DNA from: Tetracentron sinense
Taxonomy: Eukaryota > Streptophyta > Magnoliopsida > Trochodendrales > Trochodendraceae
DNA length: 64,000 nucleotides
Assembly (NCBI GenBank): GCA_015143295.1
Contig: CM026559.1
Coordinates: 18,986,826-19,050,825, forward strand
Direction: 5' to 3'
Under the pieces are notes generated by a model. The model did not search any database and was not told where the DNA came from. It saw only the letters and a list, made by a program, of their open reading frames with translations. A program made the translations under genes and the position numbers. This document shows, piece after piece, positions 21,275 through 32,631 of this stretch; within the stretch, counting starts at the first letter, position 1; every line of letters begins with the position of its first letter.

Positions 21275-23456
21275 TGTCGCGCCCCAAAATACCCCCTAGG
21301 AGTTAAGGGATACTTTAGAGGTGACTACGTGTACCTGTCAAACCATCCTGTAATGCAAGAGGCTAAACATAATATAATACAATGATAATCAGAGCGCGGA
21401 AACTAAACATAAGTGCGGAAGCATAAGCCAACTTTTTCTTTTCTTCTATAACTCCAAATAGTATTCCAAGTTAACATATACCAAATACGATCAAAGTAAA
21501 GGTGGACATGCCCACCTATCAAAATACAAAAGGAACTCTCTAACCCTCTCCTCTCAACGGTGGTCGAGGTATGGCCACACCTCCAAGTCCCCATCCTCCA
21601 GAGACTGCCATGGTATAGGTGGCTCCCTCTCCTCTACATACTCCTCCTCGACCCAAGGCTCGGGGTCGAGGACATCCACAGTACCTGCCGACATAAAAGT
21701 ACGGCTGAGCATGGAATACTCAGCGAGTACAAACTACTAGCTAACCATAACAATAGCGAAAGCATAACAACAGTGAGTAATACAAGATATTAATTTAAAG
21801 CAATAGTGAAAGCATAAGATACATAGCCATATCTTGACATGCGTGTACGAATGCAAAAACCTCGGTAAAACTCATGTCTCAGAAACCTTTTTTGTGTCTC
21901 GGTCAAATCATGTATGTGTGTCGTGTCTTGTCTTGTATTTCATGTCTTGATTTGTTCTTGACTTGTATACTTGTGAGCCAGAGGCTAGCACCCTTCCTTA
22001 GGCTACCAACCTCCTTGTCATGTTCTTGTTCCATTTCTCTTGTGAGCCAGAGGCTAGCACCCTTCCTTGGGCTACCAACCTCCTTGTCATGTTCTTGTTT
22101 TGTTGTTGATTCATCATGTATAAATACAATCTTGGAAAACCCGGTTTCATGCATGCATGTGTACTCGTGTGCGTGCCAATAGTGACAATCATGGGGACAC
22201 ATGTAACAAGAGGGATATCGCATCATATTTCAATTCATAGTATAACATGTAAGCATTTAGGTGATCAACATGGCATTTGGTCAAGTCATCATTTACAAGA
22301 ATAATTACATAAAGCTTACATCCATTTCCTTTATCAATTTCATTTATTCTTGGTTTAGGCATATTATCAAACATCCGGTGTGCAACATTTTAGTAGTTTT
22401 ATTTCCCCTTTTTAGCGCATAAATTTCCAACACAACATCCAAGTATGTTCATTATTCATAGAGTGCCCTTCCACCATTTTCCATACCCACATTTCACCAC
22501 GTCCAACGGCATCCAATTGCCTCTACATCCACCATTCATACATACAACCCCACATTCACATTTATCTTGTTTAGGTTTAGGAAGTATAGCACATTTCAAG
22601 TAAGGGAAGATACAAGACCAACATCATAATGTCAAAGGGGAAAACTAGATTATTGCTAAAGAAAGTTAGTAGAGTGTACTAACCTTAGATCAAGGCTTGA
22701 TCCTTGGTAAAAACCTTGATTGAAGCTCCAACTTGAAAGAAGAACACCTTTGCTTGAAGGAGATTCGAGTTAGGGAAGAAACCCCTTTCAAAAACGTGCT
22801 TGGGTTGCTGCCCTAGCTTGGAGAATGGTTCACACACGAGCTTGAGCCTCGATTTTGAAGCAACTCGAGTTGGGGTGAGCTATGGTTCTTAAACCCCCTT
22901 TGATTTCCTTCTCGAAACCAAACCCTAGGTTAGAGCTTTCTCCTCTTCTCTCTCTATCTCTCAAAATCCCTCAATGTTGTAAGTGAGGCCTCAAAGGGTC
23001 GAGCAAACCCTTATGGGTAAGGGTTTAACACCCAAAAGACGAAAACGCCCTTACTGAAATTTCTGCAAAAACGCGAAGACCGAGCGATCGGTGGTTATGA
23101 CCGATCGATCGGTTGCCTACCGAGCGATCGGTGTTTATGACCGATCGACCGGTCAAAAACTCACTCTCTGGAAAATTTCCCCATACAAAATTTCTGACCG
23201 TGCGATAGCTACCGATCGATCGCTGACTGGACCGAGCGATCGGTGCTCTATATGTCTGGACTGTTTTGACCATATCTTTTGACTCGCTCGTCGGATTTCG
23301 ACGATTCAACTTGCGTTGGATCCGTCTTTCGAAAACAAACATTTCTGACGTTTCGGAATTTCTGATTACTCCCTTATTTATTAATTAGACTACGAAAATG
23401 GCCAATTAGCTACGAAAGTGCCATTCATTAAAGATGAAAAAGTCCGGGGTGCTACA
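21275..23456 (-). mobile_element. Solo LTR G (2182 bp)
   Basis: TGTCGCGCC to GTGCTACA, flanked by ATAGG (21270-21274 and 23457-23461), with no internal region. Read on the minus strand it has the palindrome cluster at 23253-23079, two tandem units at 22091-21970 of the same kind as in A, and the conserved hairpin at 21724-21704. It belongs to the chromovirus LTR family and lies inside the gag of copia element F. Confidence 0.93.
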
Positions 23457-23461
23457 ATAGG

Positions 23462-24552
23462 AAAGAGAGTCATTAGAGGAAAAAGTTACCTCATCATTTT
23501 CAAGTGCCATGAGGCATAGGTTGGCTGTCTCTTCATCACTTGATGCTTCAGAGTTGCTATCTTCTTAATCATCCCAAGTGGCCTTCATGGTTCTCTTCTT
23601 GTATTTCTTGCTTTTGGTAAGTTGAGGACACTTCGATCTAATATAGCATGACTTCTTGCATTCAAAGCATGTGATTGGATCCTTCTTGCTTAGTTCTCCC
23701 TTAGCTATTTCTTTAGAGAACTCCTTGAATGACCTCTTTTTGAAGTTCTTCTTGTGTTTCAGAAATTTTTTGAACTTCCTTGCCATTAGTGAGAAGTCTT
23801 TATCTTCTTCACTTTCCTCTTCTTCTTCACTCTCAATAGGCTGAGAGGCTTTCAATGCCAGTCCTCTTTTTGGTCTTGGTTCATCTGATTGATGCTCTTT
23901 CATAATGACTTGATGAGTCATCAGTGAACCCATCAGCTCATCCATTGTTAGCTTAGAGAGGTCTTTGGCTTCTTGAATGGCAGTAACCTTTGGAGACCAG
24001 TCCTTTGGCAGAGATCTCAGTATCTTCCTTACCGTTTCTGAATTTGTATATGTTTTACCAAGAGATTTTAAACCGTTAGTAATGTTAGTAAAATGGGTAA
24101 ACATTTTAGCATTGGATTCATCATTTTCCATTTTAAACAGTTCATATTTGTGAACTAACATATTGATTTTCTCATCTTTAACTTGGTTAGTTCCCTCATA
24201 TGTAACTTGTAATTTATCCTAAATTTCTTTGGCTATATCACAGCCAGAGACTCTATTAAACTCTTGGGGACTAAGGGTGCAGTAAAGGTTGCTAATAGCC
24301 TTAGCATTGATTTGGATTTATTTAATATCATTTTCATCCCATTCATCCTCAACCTTTGGAATTTTAACATTATCAATGACTTTATGAGGAAGATAGGGAC
24401 CATTGATGATTACCTTCCAGTATGGATAGTCTAAAAATTGAAGGTAACATCATTCTGGTCTTCTAGTAATGATAATGTTCTTCATTAAATAGGGGTGGTC
24501 TGGTTGTGGATTGTCCTTCTCCTAGGCTAGCTAAAAAATTATTGTTTGCCAT
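23462..24552 (-). pseudogene. gag: F gag (copia UBN2-type), decayed
   Basis: The start ATG is probably at 24552 (MANNNF, with STTRPPLFN soon after). The best open stretch is 24161-23565 (198 aa): the copia gag domain with SLPKDWSPKVTAI and LTMDELMGSL, a Glu-rich then Lys-rich linker, and a zinc knuckle remnant CFECKKSCYIRSKC, in which the usual Gly-His part has become Ser-Cys-Tyr. The acidic tail (EASSDEETANLCLMA) continues to 23462, where G interrupts. The N-terminal quarter has frameshifts and stops. Confidence 0.8.
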
Positions 24553-24599
24553 TAAGATTTTTAAACACTAAGATTTTTTAGATCAACTAAGAGTTATAG

Positions 24600-24611
24600 G
24601 CTCTGATACCA
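24600..24611 (-). other. Primer-binding site of F
   Basis: Reverse complement of TGGTATCAGAGC (initiator Met tRNA), two bases inside the LTR end at 24614. Confidence 0.88.
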
Positions 24612-24613
24612 CT

Positions 24614-25503
24614 TGTTGCCCAGATATGGACCTTAGAGGAGGGGTGAATAGGGTCAATGGCAGTTTTAAAGTTATTCCCTTTAAATGTGGAAAATAAAAA
24701 CTAAAGGAAATGCAGCTAAGCACAAAACAGATAAAATAATAAAATGCACAAGAAGAAGGAGAGAGAGTTAAGAAATGCAAACACAAATTTGTTTTCGAGG
24801 TTCAGTAAATCTAGCCTACTCCCCGCCTTAAGCAGCACCAACTTGGAGGATTCCACTACAGTCCACGACTGCACAGGCTTCTTAATCTGGTGAAGCCTAA
24901 ACCATCAACAGAGCATAACTCTCTCTGTAAAACTGAAGCAGTAGCTTCACTGAAGAACACGCAGGTTCTTTAAAGGATTACAATGAAAGATTTTAGATCT
25001 TTAATTAAAAAGAAAAACTCCTTTAAGAGTTGGATTTGAATGGAATAGCAAGCTCTAAGAAATCTCTCAAGTGGAAGTTGGAATTTTGCACAAAGAGAAA
25101 AAACAAAGTATCATTTTCAGATTTGGGATTCCTAGTTCAAGAGAATGATTTTCAATAAAATAGTATAAGAGTGAGTGTATTCGTTATTGGATCATTCAAT
25201 GATCACTTATATTTATAGTGATCTAAAATTTATTACCGTTTGATGAACATTAAATGCGAAATACCCGTTATAAATATAGCCGTTGGTGATAAAAACGGTC
25301 TCGATTAGTGGAGCCTCCTAATCAGCTGGATAGTTGCCTGATCTCTTGGATCAGTTTCCTAATCGGCTGGATCATAAAGATCATAAAGACACAATTTATG
25401 GAGTTTTGTTCTATCCAGTCGATTAGAGGAAGGAGTGATCGGCTAGATGGACCGTCTAATCGACTGGATGGTCCATCTGATCGGCTGTGTAAAGTCAAAA
25501 TAT
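24614..25503 (-). repeat. 5' LTR of F, truncated
   Basis: It begins TGTTGCCC beside the primer site. The minus-strand TATA is TATAAATA at 25217-25210. About 100 bp upstream of it (25318-25487) is a cluster of alternating inverted copies of CTAATCGGCTGG and CCAGTCGATTAG types. By comparison with H, another 500 bp of U3 should follow but is missing. The right limit is set by the tentative start of O. Confidence 0.65.
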
Positions 25504-27850
25504 TGTTGACAAAATTCTGAGCCCAAAATGTTGTATTTAGGTCATAGTAGGTCTCATCCGGTTTGAAGACAAAGTGAAGAAGAAGCCGTGAAGGATCTTG
25601 AAGCCTCATCACTCACAGTGGCTCAAAAGTTGGGATTAAGAGAGAGACCTAGTTGACCCTATGATACCTCATGAAAATGCTCATTCATCATTAAAAATAA
25701 GTCAAATTGGAGAAGGGTTGATAGGGGAATGCATTCAATGGTTAAAAAGTTGAAAAACCAAAATAATGCACCCCAGGGTCGACCCTGAAGAGCCCCCATT
25801 TTGTACCATGGTTTTTGGCAGAGAGTGAGAATTGTGAGGGTCGACCCTGAGGACGATCCGGTCGACCGAAAGGCACCATCCAGTCGACCGAATGTGCCCC
25901 ATGGGTCGACCCTGATATGGTTTTCGGCTGGAAATTGATTTTACCATAATGGGTCGACCTAGGGACCCCCAGGGTCGATCCTGATATGAAAAAAGCATTC
26001 CAAAATCAGTTTTTAGCAACTTCTAATCCCTTGGACCTTTCCTCCTATATATAGGGGATCTCTCTGTTGGCCAGGTAATGACCCTAAAGGGGGGTGAATA
26101 GGGTCTATGACAGCTTTAAAAAAAAATTGAACTACAAATTCAAAAGTGCGGAGTAAAATTAAATATGCAACAAGCTGAACTGTAGAATATTTAAAGGAAA
26201 GTGAGAAGAGAAAGAGAGAAGAGATAAGGAGAATCCAAACTACTCCTCGCCTCAGCTTCTAGCTAGAGGATTCACCACAATTCCTTATTCGCACTGGCTC
26301 CTTTACAGGTGGAGGCCAAATCTTTACAATCTCTCTTACAGGTCGAGATATTACCTTACAAGCTCTCCTTTAGGCCGATCTGAAACCTCTCAAGAGCACA
26401 ACCCTCTTTTGAAATAACTGAAGCAACAGCTTCAGTGCAAGAATCCTGGATTCTTGACTACTTTCAATAAATGAGTTTTTGGATTAAAAATCCGAAGAGA
26501 AAGCTCCTTAAATGTGCTGAATAAGAGTGAAATGCAAACTCTAATTAAGTCTCTCAAAGTAGGTAGGAGTCAAGTAAGCTCAAGAGAGAATTTTTGGGGA
26601 TTTTCTAAGTATGAAAGTAAGTGACAATCAATAGCAGTGAATAGGTGATAGATGAGAATTATTGTTGTGATCAAGAGTTGTTATATGTTCATAAATGAAC
26701 TTCTTTTATAGCATTTGATCCAATAGTGTCGTTGGGGTAGCATTAAATGCTTTTAGGTCCGTTGCAAACTAGCCGTTGCAAAGATTTTTCAGTTTCAGAC
26801 ATGATTTCGTCGACGAAGTGGAGTTCCCACTTGAGTTCGTCGCCGAATTCAAAAGATGGAATTTAATTTTAAAAAATCCTGTAATAACTTCGTCGGCGAA
26901 GTTAACCCAACAAAAGATTTCGTCGCCGAAATCAAGAAACATAACTAAATTTGAAAATTTCTTTAATGACTTCATCGCCGAATTCAATCTACCCAGAGAA
27001 TTTGTTGACGAATTCAGAGTAAAAATTCTGAATTCAGTCTTGGATCACACTGAAGGGATGTGATTAATTTCCTAGGTCAATTAGCTATACTCTTATCATA
27101 ATTTTCTGATTAATTAGAGCTTTGGAGTGATCTTTTGGTGTGATCTTCAAAAATGTCCTAGGCTCCTATAGTAAATCTATGATTCTTGAGCTTTTCAACT
27201 TACCATCCTTTTGAGGACATTTTACATAAGTCCTATACATTCTCAAAATAAAAAGTAAATACATTTAGAAATGATGAGAGATGATCTTGGCTTGACTTGG
27301 ATCTTGTGATTTTGCCTTTTTTCATCAATGGACCTGACTTGGACTAAGGTCTTATCTTGGATCTTCATCTTGTATTCAGTGAGTTGAACTTTCTCTTGGG
27401 TAATTTCCATCATTTTTCATGATTGGAGTGCTATCAACTTATGTAATCTGAAATGTTCACGCACTTAAATGGTTTTATTAGTACCAAATATTTCATTATA
27501 TTATTATGTTATTATCAAAATTAATAGGGGTACTTATGGTTGTAACCCTGAGGCTAACACTCTCCCAATCCGTGGGTGAGATTGTTTGGAGACTTTTCAG
27601 AGCCCTCTGTGCTTGCTTTGAGTTTATGAAAACTCTTTGTTTCATTGATCTTCATCTCCAATAATTGACTTCTAGGTTTTGCATGGTTTTATAGTATATT
27701 TTATCCACTTTGCATTAGATGATCCTTAAACATTAAGAGATCAACTTAGGGCTTCCAAAAACCCTAAAACCCACTGTTGCTCTACTGTGAATGTTGGTTA
27801 GCCTGTTTTAAAGCCTTCAAGGACGGAGATCGATCTTTTGAGACCGTGGT
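25504..27850 (+). repeat. Tentative plus-strand copia LTR O, split by H and cut by I
   Basis: The region around 25985-26053 (TTTTTAGCAACTTCTAA, then TATATATA at 26046-26053) closely matches the promoter region of the N LTR read in its own direction. Both carry clusters of GGGTCGACCC palindromes just upstream (25778-25985 here). The start at TGTTGAC (25504) is a guess from the TG rule. The downstream part resumes after H (27565-27850) and ends where element I begins. No target duplication could be assigned. Confidence 0.45.
26065..27559 (-). mobile_element. Solo copia LTR H (1495 bp)
   Basis: TGTTGGCC to GGCTAACA, flanked by CTCTC (26060-26064 and 27560-27564), with no internal region. Its left end resembles the 5' LTR end of F (GGGGTGAATAGGGTC). 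On the minus strand, TATAAAAG is at 26710-26703. A cluster of TTCGTCGACGAA-type palindromes lies at 26806-27015, about 100 bp upstream of it. Confidence 0.9.
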
Positions 27851-28424
27851 TGTAGAACCCCGGAACCAAGTTCACTAGGCTGTGAATAGTGCCATGAATA
27901 GTCCTGTGAATAGTGCTATGAATAGTGTTTTTCCAGGCCTAAACCCTTATTGGGATGATGGCTTTGTGTTTTAAAATGAAAGAAGGTTTCAAATGAATAA
28001 AAATATGTGTGTAACTTGTTTAGGGTATTTGGTATAAATGAAACAAGAGGATGCAATACTCTTAAGTGTCGCAAAGAGGGATTTTTGAAAATTCCCTCAA
28101 CTTGAGAGAACTCTAGTTTTCTCATCCAAAATCAAAATCAAGTGATTCTTGAGCCATTAGAAAGATATCAAAATCTGCTTCGACGTTCATGTTTATCACA
28201 TTTCCCGATTGTGCGTCGAAGCTCGGTGAAAAGTGGGTTTTAGGCAGCTTTATGGTAACTTTGGACTATGAAAAAAGAAGAATTAGGAGTTGTCCAAAAC
28301 ATGAAAGTTGTTCCCCTTTAAATGTAGAATCCAACACAAGTTGAATCATCAAAATCAGATCACCGAGTCAAAAGTTATGGCTGAAATACCACAACGGGAA
28401 AAATGAAGGAATGAACAGTGATGG

Positions 28425-28584
28425 ATCTATCTAGTTTGGGGAGGATAGATCCTTCAATCCCATACATTGATGGATCTATCCATCCCATGACCGATTGATC
28501 TATCCACCCCAATTTTGTATGGGTTTTTTGGCCGGAGAAGGGTTTTTTGAAGGATCTATCCGTGCTCATGACGGATAGATCCTT
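28425..28584 (+). promoter_or_regulatory. U3 inverted-repeat cluster of I
   Basis: GGATCTATCC-type motifs in both orientations. The last pair is a perfect 14-bp inverted repeat, AAGGATCTATCCGT (28550-28563) and ACGGATAGATCCTT (28571-28584), around a 7-base loop. It ends 78 bp before the TATA box. Confidence 0.7.
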
Positions 28585-29149
28585 AGTGCATGGTTTTGCC
28601 TTGGAAACGACTCCTTGAGATATTTAGGGGGTGTAATGGTCTTTGGCCTCACCCCTTGGCCTATATAAACCAAAATTTCGTGGCTAGGGTTACAAGAACC
28701 CAAGAGAGTAGATTTTTGAGAGAAATTTGAAGGAAAAGAGGGAGAAGAGCTTGGGTTCTTCTAGGCTTTGTGCTAGTGATCAAGTGGAGTTGATATTTCA
28801 CTTCAAGCTTTCTTCCGAAGCTTGGAGCTTGCTACCAAGGAGTATTCGCAAGCTATAAACCGTAGGGATTCGGTTTTGAAAGGTACATACCTTCTACTAA
28901 TTGCCTTGTTATGATTTCATAAGTAGATACCCTCTACTAACTATCTTTGTTGTGATTTATGTATTGAAAGTAATATGTAAAACATGTTTTTGGTAAAAGT
29001 GAGGTAAAAAAGATGGTTTTTCTTATGAAAGTAGATTTATTATCATCAAATGATAAAAAGGGTTTGGTTTTGATGAAAAGTATGGAATTGTGGGGTTTTA
29101 AACATGTGATGAGTTTGCTATAAGTAAAGGAAAATTGAAAAAGGAGTTT

Positions 29150-30120
29150 TTCTATAAGTGTTAAGTACTCAAAGATGATTTTTGAAACAAAAGGTAATTA
29201 CTCCCTCCTTGTAAGCTTGTAAAGAATGATTTTCGACAAAAGGGTATTCAATCCTCCTCATAAAGAATTGTAAAATATGTTTTCAAATGAAGGGTATTGA
29301 AGACCCCCTTTTTAAAGTAAGATTTCTGAAAAGGTATTTGATACCCCTTTAAAGTATGGTTTTCAAAGAAGGTTGGTAAAGTAAGGTTTTGAAAAGGGTA
29401 TTTACATACCCCCTTTAAAGTGAAAAGGTTTTGATGAAGGGTATTGGATACCCCCTTGTAAAGTGAAGAATCTGAAAAGGGAATTTGCATGCCCCCTTGT
29501 AAAGCTGGAAAGAATGAAGTGTATGTTGATGCCCCTTGTAAAGCGTGGTTCGGTAAAGGGTATTTTACATACCCCCTCAGAAAGTGGATTTGAACAAGGG
29601 TATTTACATACCCCCTGAGAAAGTGGATTCGAACAAAGGGTATTTACATGCCTCCTGATAAAGCTGAATAAGAATAATGGGTATGTGTTGCCCCCTTGTA
29701 AAATATGATGTTCCAAAATGGGGTATTTACTCCCCCCTGATAAAGCTGAATGAGAAAGAAGGGTATTGTGATACCCCCTTGTAAACGTGATTCGAAAAAT
29801 GGTATTTCACATACCCCCTGAGAAAGTGGATTCGAACAAAGGGTATTTACATGCCCCCTGATAAAGCTGAATAAGAATAATGGGTATGTGAGGCCCCTTG
29901 TAAAGTATGTGATTCTGACAAAGGGCATGTGATGCCCCCTGATAAAGCTGATTAAGAAAAAGGATATGTAATATCCCCTTGTAAAGTATGTTTTGGAAAA
30001 AGGATATGTGATATCTCCTTGTAAAGTTTGTTTTGGAAGAAGGATATGTGATATCCCCTTGTAAAGAATGTTTTGAAAGAAAGGAGATTTTGACAAGGCT
30101 ATGTGATAAACCCTCATAAA
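29150..30120 (+). repeat. Tandem hairpin array in the I LTR (about 20 units)
   Basis: Units of roughly 45-65 bp each contain a short inverted repeat. The arms change together: GGGTAT/ATACCC, GGGCAT/ATGCCC, GGATAT/ATATCC. The spacer is usually three to six bases. A degraded copy of the array is in the 3' LTR at about 33985-34935. Confidence 0.85.
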
Positions 30121-30806
30121 GAATATTTTTAAGGAAAGAACTCTAAGTATGTTTTGTAAAGAATGATCTCAAAGTACATTTTTGAAAAAGTACAGTTCGC
30201 TCAAAGTATGATTTGGTTCTAAGTATTGGTTTTGCTCAAAGAAGTATGGTTTTGAAAGTAAAGATTTAAAGTATGGTTTCTGCACTCTGATTAAAGTATA
30301 CATATAAATTAAGTTTCTACGCACATGTACTCTATTTTGATGTCATAGCCCTGCTAGTTAGTGGTTGGTAGACGCTAAGTTTTCAATGCTCAGTCGAAGT
30401 TGTTATCTTCGGCAAGTCACAGGTTGGATGGTTGTCCTCTTGAACCAAGGATCATGGAGGAGTATGCCGGGAAGCTGATGGGCAGTCATCAATGATGGTT
30501 GAGTGATGAGAGGGAGAGACATGTATTTCGGTTGATCTTGTGGGAGTTGTTGTATTGAAATTGAGTTGATAACTCAACTAATGGACCTTGTATACAGATT
30601 TAGTTATCATTCAGTATTTTGTTTATATTAGCACGTGGAAGATTACACTGTCAAGAAGAAATTTTCAGGTTCGCCTTTTAGCATGCCTTGTATGCTCTTG
30701 CGGAATGTTATGTACGCCTTATGTGTCATGACAGGATGGCATGACACGGCGGTCACATTGCCAAAGTCTCCTAACTCTTAGGGGGTATTTTGGGTCTTGA
30801 CAGAGT

Positions 30807-30818
30807 TGGTATCAGAGC
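30807..30818 (+). other. Primer-binding site of I
   Basis: TGGTATCAGAGC (initiator Met tRNA) four bases after the 5' LTR. Confidence 0.92.
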
Positions 30819-31195
30819 TTAGGCATTAATTCCCTTAGGGATAAGGTATCTTGGCTTAAGGTTTTCTTCCAAGTTTGACACTTTCCTTCGAGTTGGAGTA
30901 TGTCATATTGTTATGTATGATATCGCGACATCGGTATCAGAGAAAAGGCAATAGGTTCGAGAAGGGAATTGTATTCCGATTTAGACTAGCGGTTTTGCCT
31001 GAGTCTTAAAAGTTAGGAGACTTGAAGTATTCGTGGAACCAAGGACTTTGGTTGTTGTATGCCTACTATTGTATGTTTATACCCTGATGTATACTATGCA
31101 CCTTATAAACCTTGTACGCTCATTGAATTGCTATGTTCGAAGAGCTTGACTTCTCGTTACACTCACGTTGTGTTATTGTTCTCAGGATACAATCA

Positions 31196-32219
31196 TGAGA
31201 CGTAACACCAGGGGTCATGGACACCAGACCAGGGGGAATGGAGGAGAGGCTCCATTGGGCAACGAACAGCCTGACATCTCCTGACTTTTGGAGATGATGG
31301 TAGAAACCATGGCTGTCCTGGCTGTCAAGTAGCCTACTGCTACACTTACGCTTGCACTTGGGTTTCCTCCAGTCCATCACACTGCAGGACTTAAGGCATT
31401 CAGGAGGCTTCGCCCTCCTAGCTTCTATGGGACGACAGACTCAATGGTAGCTGAGGCCTGGATAATGCAGTTGGAGAAAATCTTTCGGGCACTCCACTAT
31501 ACTGATGAGCAAAGGGTGGAATGGGCTTCCTTCGTGATGGAAGGTGAAGCTGAACACTGGTGGAGGGCTGCACTGAGGCAGAGGGATGTCACAAAGGCAG
31601 GAGAGCCATGGACATGGGGAGAGTTCATGGACGTCTTCTATAGGCAGTACTTCCCAATTTTTATCAGGGAGCAGAAGGATTGGGAGTTTGTGTCCCTCGA
31701 GCAGGGAGAGATGACTGTGGCTGAGTACGAGGCCAAATTCACGGAGTTGTCAAGGTTTGCACCTCAGATGATCGCATCTGAGCATATGCGAGTTAGGAAG
31801 TTTGAAAGAGGGCTGAAGGCCTCAGGGATAGGATCGCCGTGCTCCAGGTAGGAACCTGGGGAGACGTAGTGAGCAAGGCGAAGATCATCGAGAAGAATTC
31901 GGAGGAGTTCTCCAAGAGGAGAGAGGGAGCCTTGATTGGTGGTCAGTCCAGCGGTTCAGCACCACCTGAGAAACCGGCTAGGACTGCCCCTTACCAAACA
32001 TTTGGGCCTTCACTGACACAGGGGCCTCCATTTGCACCACAGGCCACTCGAAGTATGCCGGCGACGTCCTCGACATCTGTGTTTAAGACTTGTGCTCACT
32101 GTGGCAAGAGTCATAGAGCTGGGAATTGCCGAAGACTCACCTGTGGGTGTTTTCATTGCGGTAGGCAAGGACACTTAATTAGGGATTGTCCCAGTCGCTT
32201 CCAGCATGTTCAGTCATAG
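31196..32219 (+). pseudogene. gag: I gag, with two nonsense codons and a frameshift
   Basis: Homologous to B gag along its length. The ATG at 31196 starts an Arg/Gly-rich N-terminus. In-frame TGA (about 31280) and TAG (about 31330) follow. The capsid region is open from 31444 (AEAWIMQLEKIF, EGEAEHWW, FYRQYFPIF). A single-base shift near 31820 moves the frame, which then runs from 31839 to 32219 through CAHCGKSHRAGNC and CFHCGRQGHLIRDC knuckles. Traces of the family C-terminus (GKVFAM) continue to about 32360. The element would need proteins from an autonomous relative, and this copy could not even supply Gag. Confidence 0.88.
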
Positions 32220-32378
32220 GGGAAGCAGAGTTTCTAACTCGTCAGGCTACTCAACAGGAGTTTGCACAGACTTTCAGGCCCCAGCAACCAACACAGCGAC
32301 TCGTCAGGTGAAGTAGGGCAAAGTCTTTGCTATGTTAGTTTTGGTTACCCAGGCCTCTAATGACCTGTGAGGTGGTTG

Positions 32379-32631
32379 GATAGAAAATTTTTGTAAAGGG
32401 GAGGAAGTTCTATAGAATAGACAGGCTGTGGCCTTATATATATAAGGCGCAAATTATATGATATGAATGTTTCTGTTATATGATTGGTGTTTAGTTACAT
32501 ATAATGCCCAGGTAATTCCATGTGTTAGTCATGTCTAGGGTGGTTAAGCCCGGATACGCGTGGGAAAGTATACCCATTTGTCGAAGTATCGTCCTAATTT
32601 CGAGGAAGAAATTCTTATAAGGGGGGGAGGA
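32379..32631 (+). other. 3' internal region of I with two polypurine tracts
   Basis: A first tract-like segment, GAAAATTTTTGTAAAGGGGAGGA (about 32381-32403), resembles the pre-LTR sequence of A and B. About 220 bp later comes the functional-looking one, AATTTCGAGGAAGAAATT, then AAGGGGGGGAGGA directly before the 3' LTR at 32632. Confidence 0.65.

Larger units (their letters stand above)
20722..25503 (-). mobile_element. Ty1/copia element F (SIRE/Maximus-like), 5' part, split by G
   Basis: Minus-strand remnant with part of the 5' LTR (24614 to about 25503), a primer site at 24600-24611 and a decayed gag (24552 to about 20746). D truncates it on the left and a plus-strand LTR (O) apparently truncates it on the right. 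The right boundary is approximate. Lineage is inferred from the Gag C-terminal signature rather than from pol, which is outside the window. Confidence 0.75.
27851..30802 (+). repeat. 5' LTR of I (2952 bp)
   Basis: Contains a U3 inverted-repeat cluster at 28425-28584, TATATAAA at 28662-28669, a roughly 1-kb tandem hairpin array at 29150-30120, and a diverged copy of the conserved hairpin at 30374-30394. Purine-rich spacers make long frames on the minus strand that are not genes. Confidence 0.9.

Noticed and set aside
29644..30117. 157-aa minus-strand open frame
   Set aside because: It is read through the antisense of the tandem hairpin array of I; its Phe/Ser/Pro-rich repeats come from the repeat units and no domain is visible.
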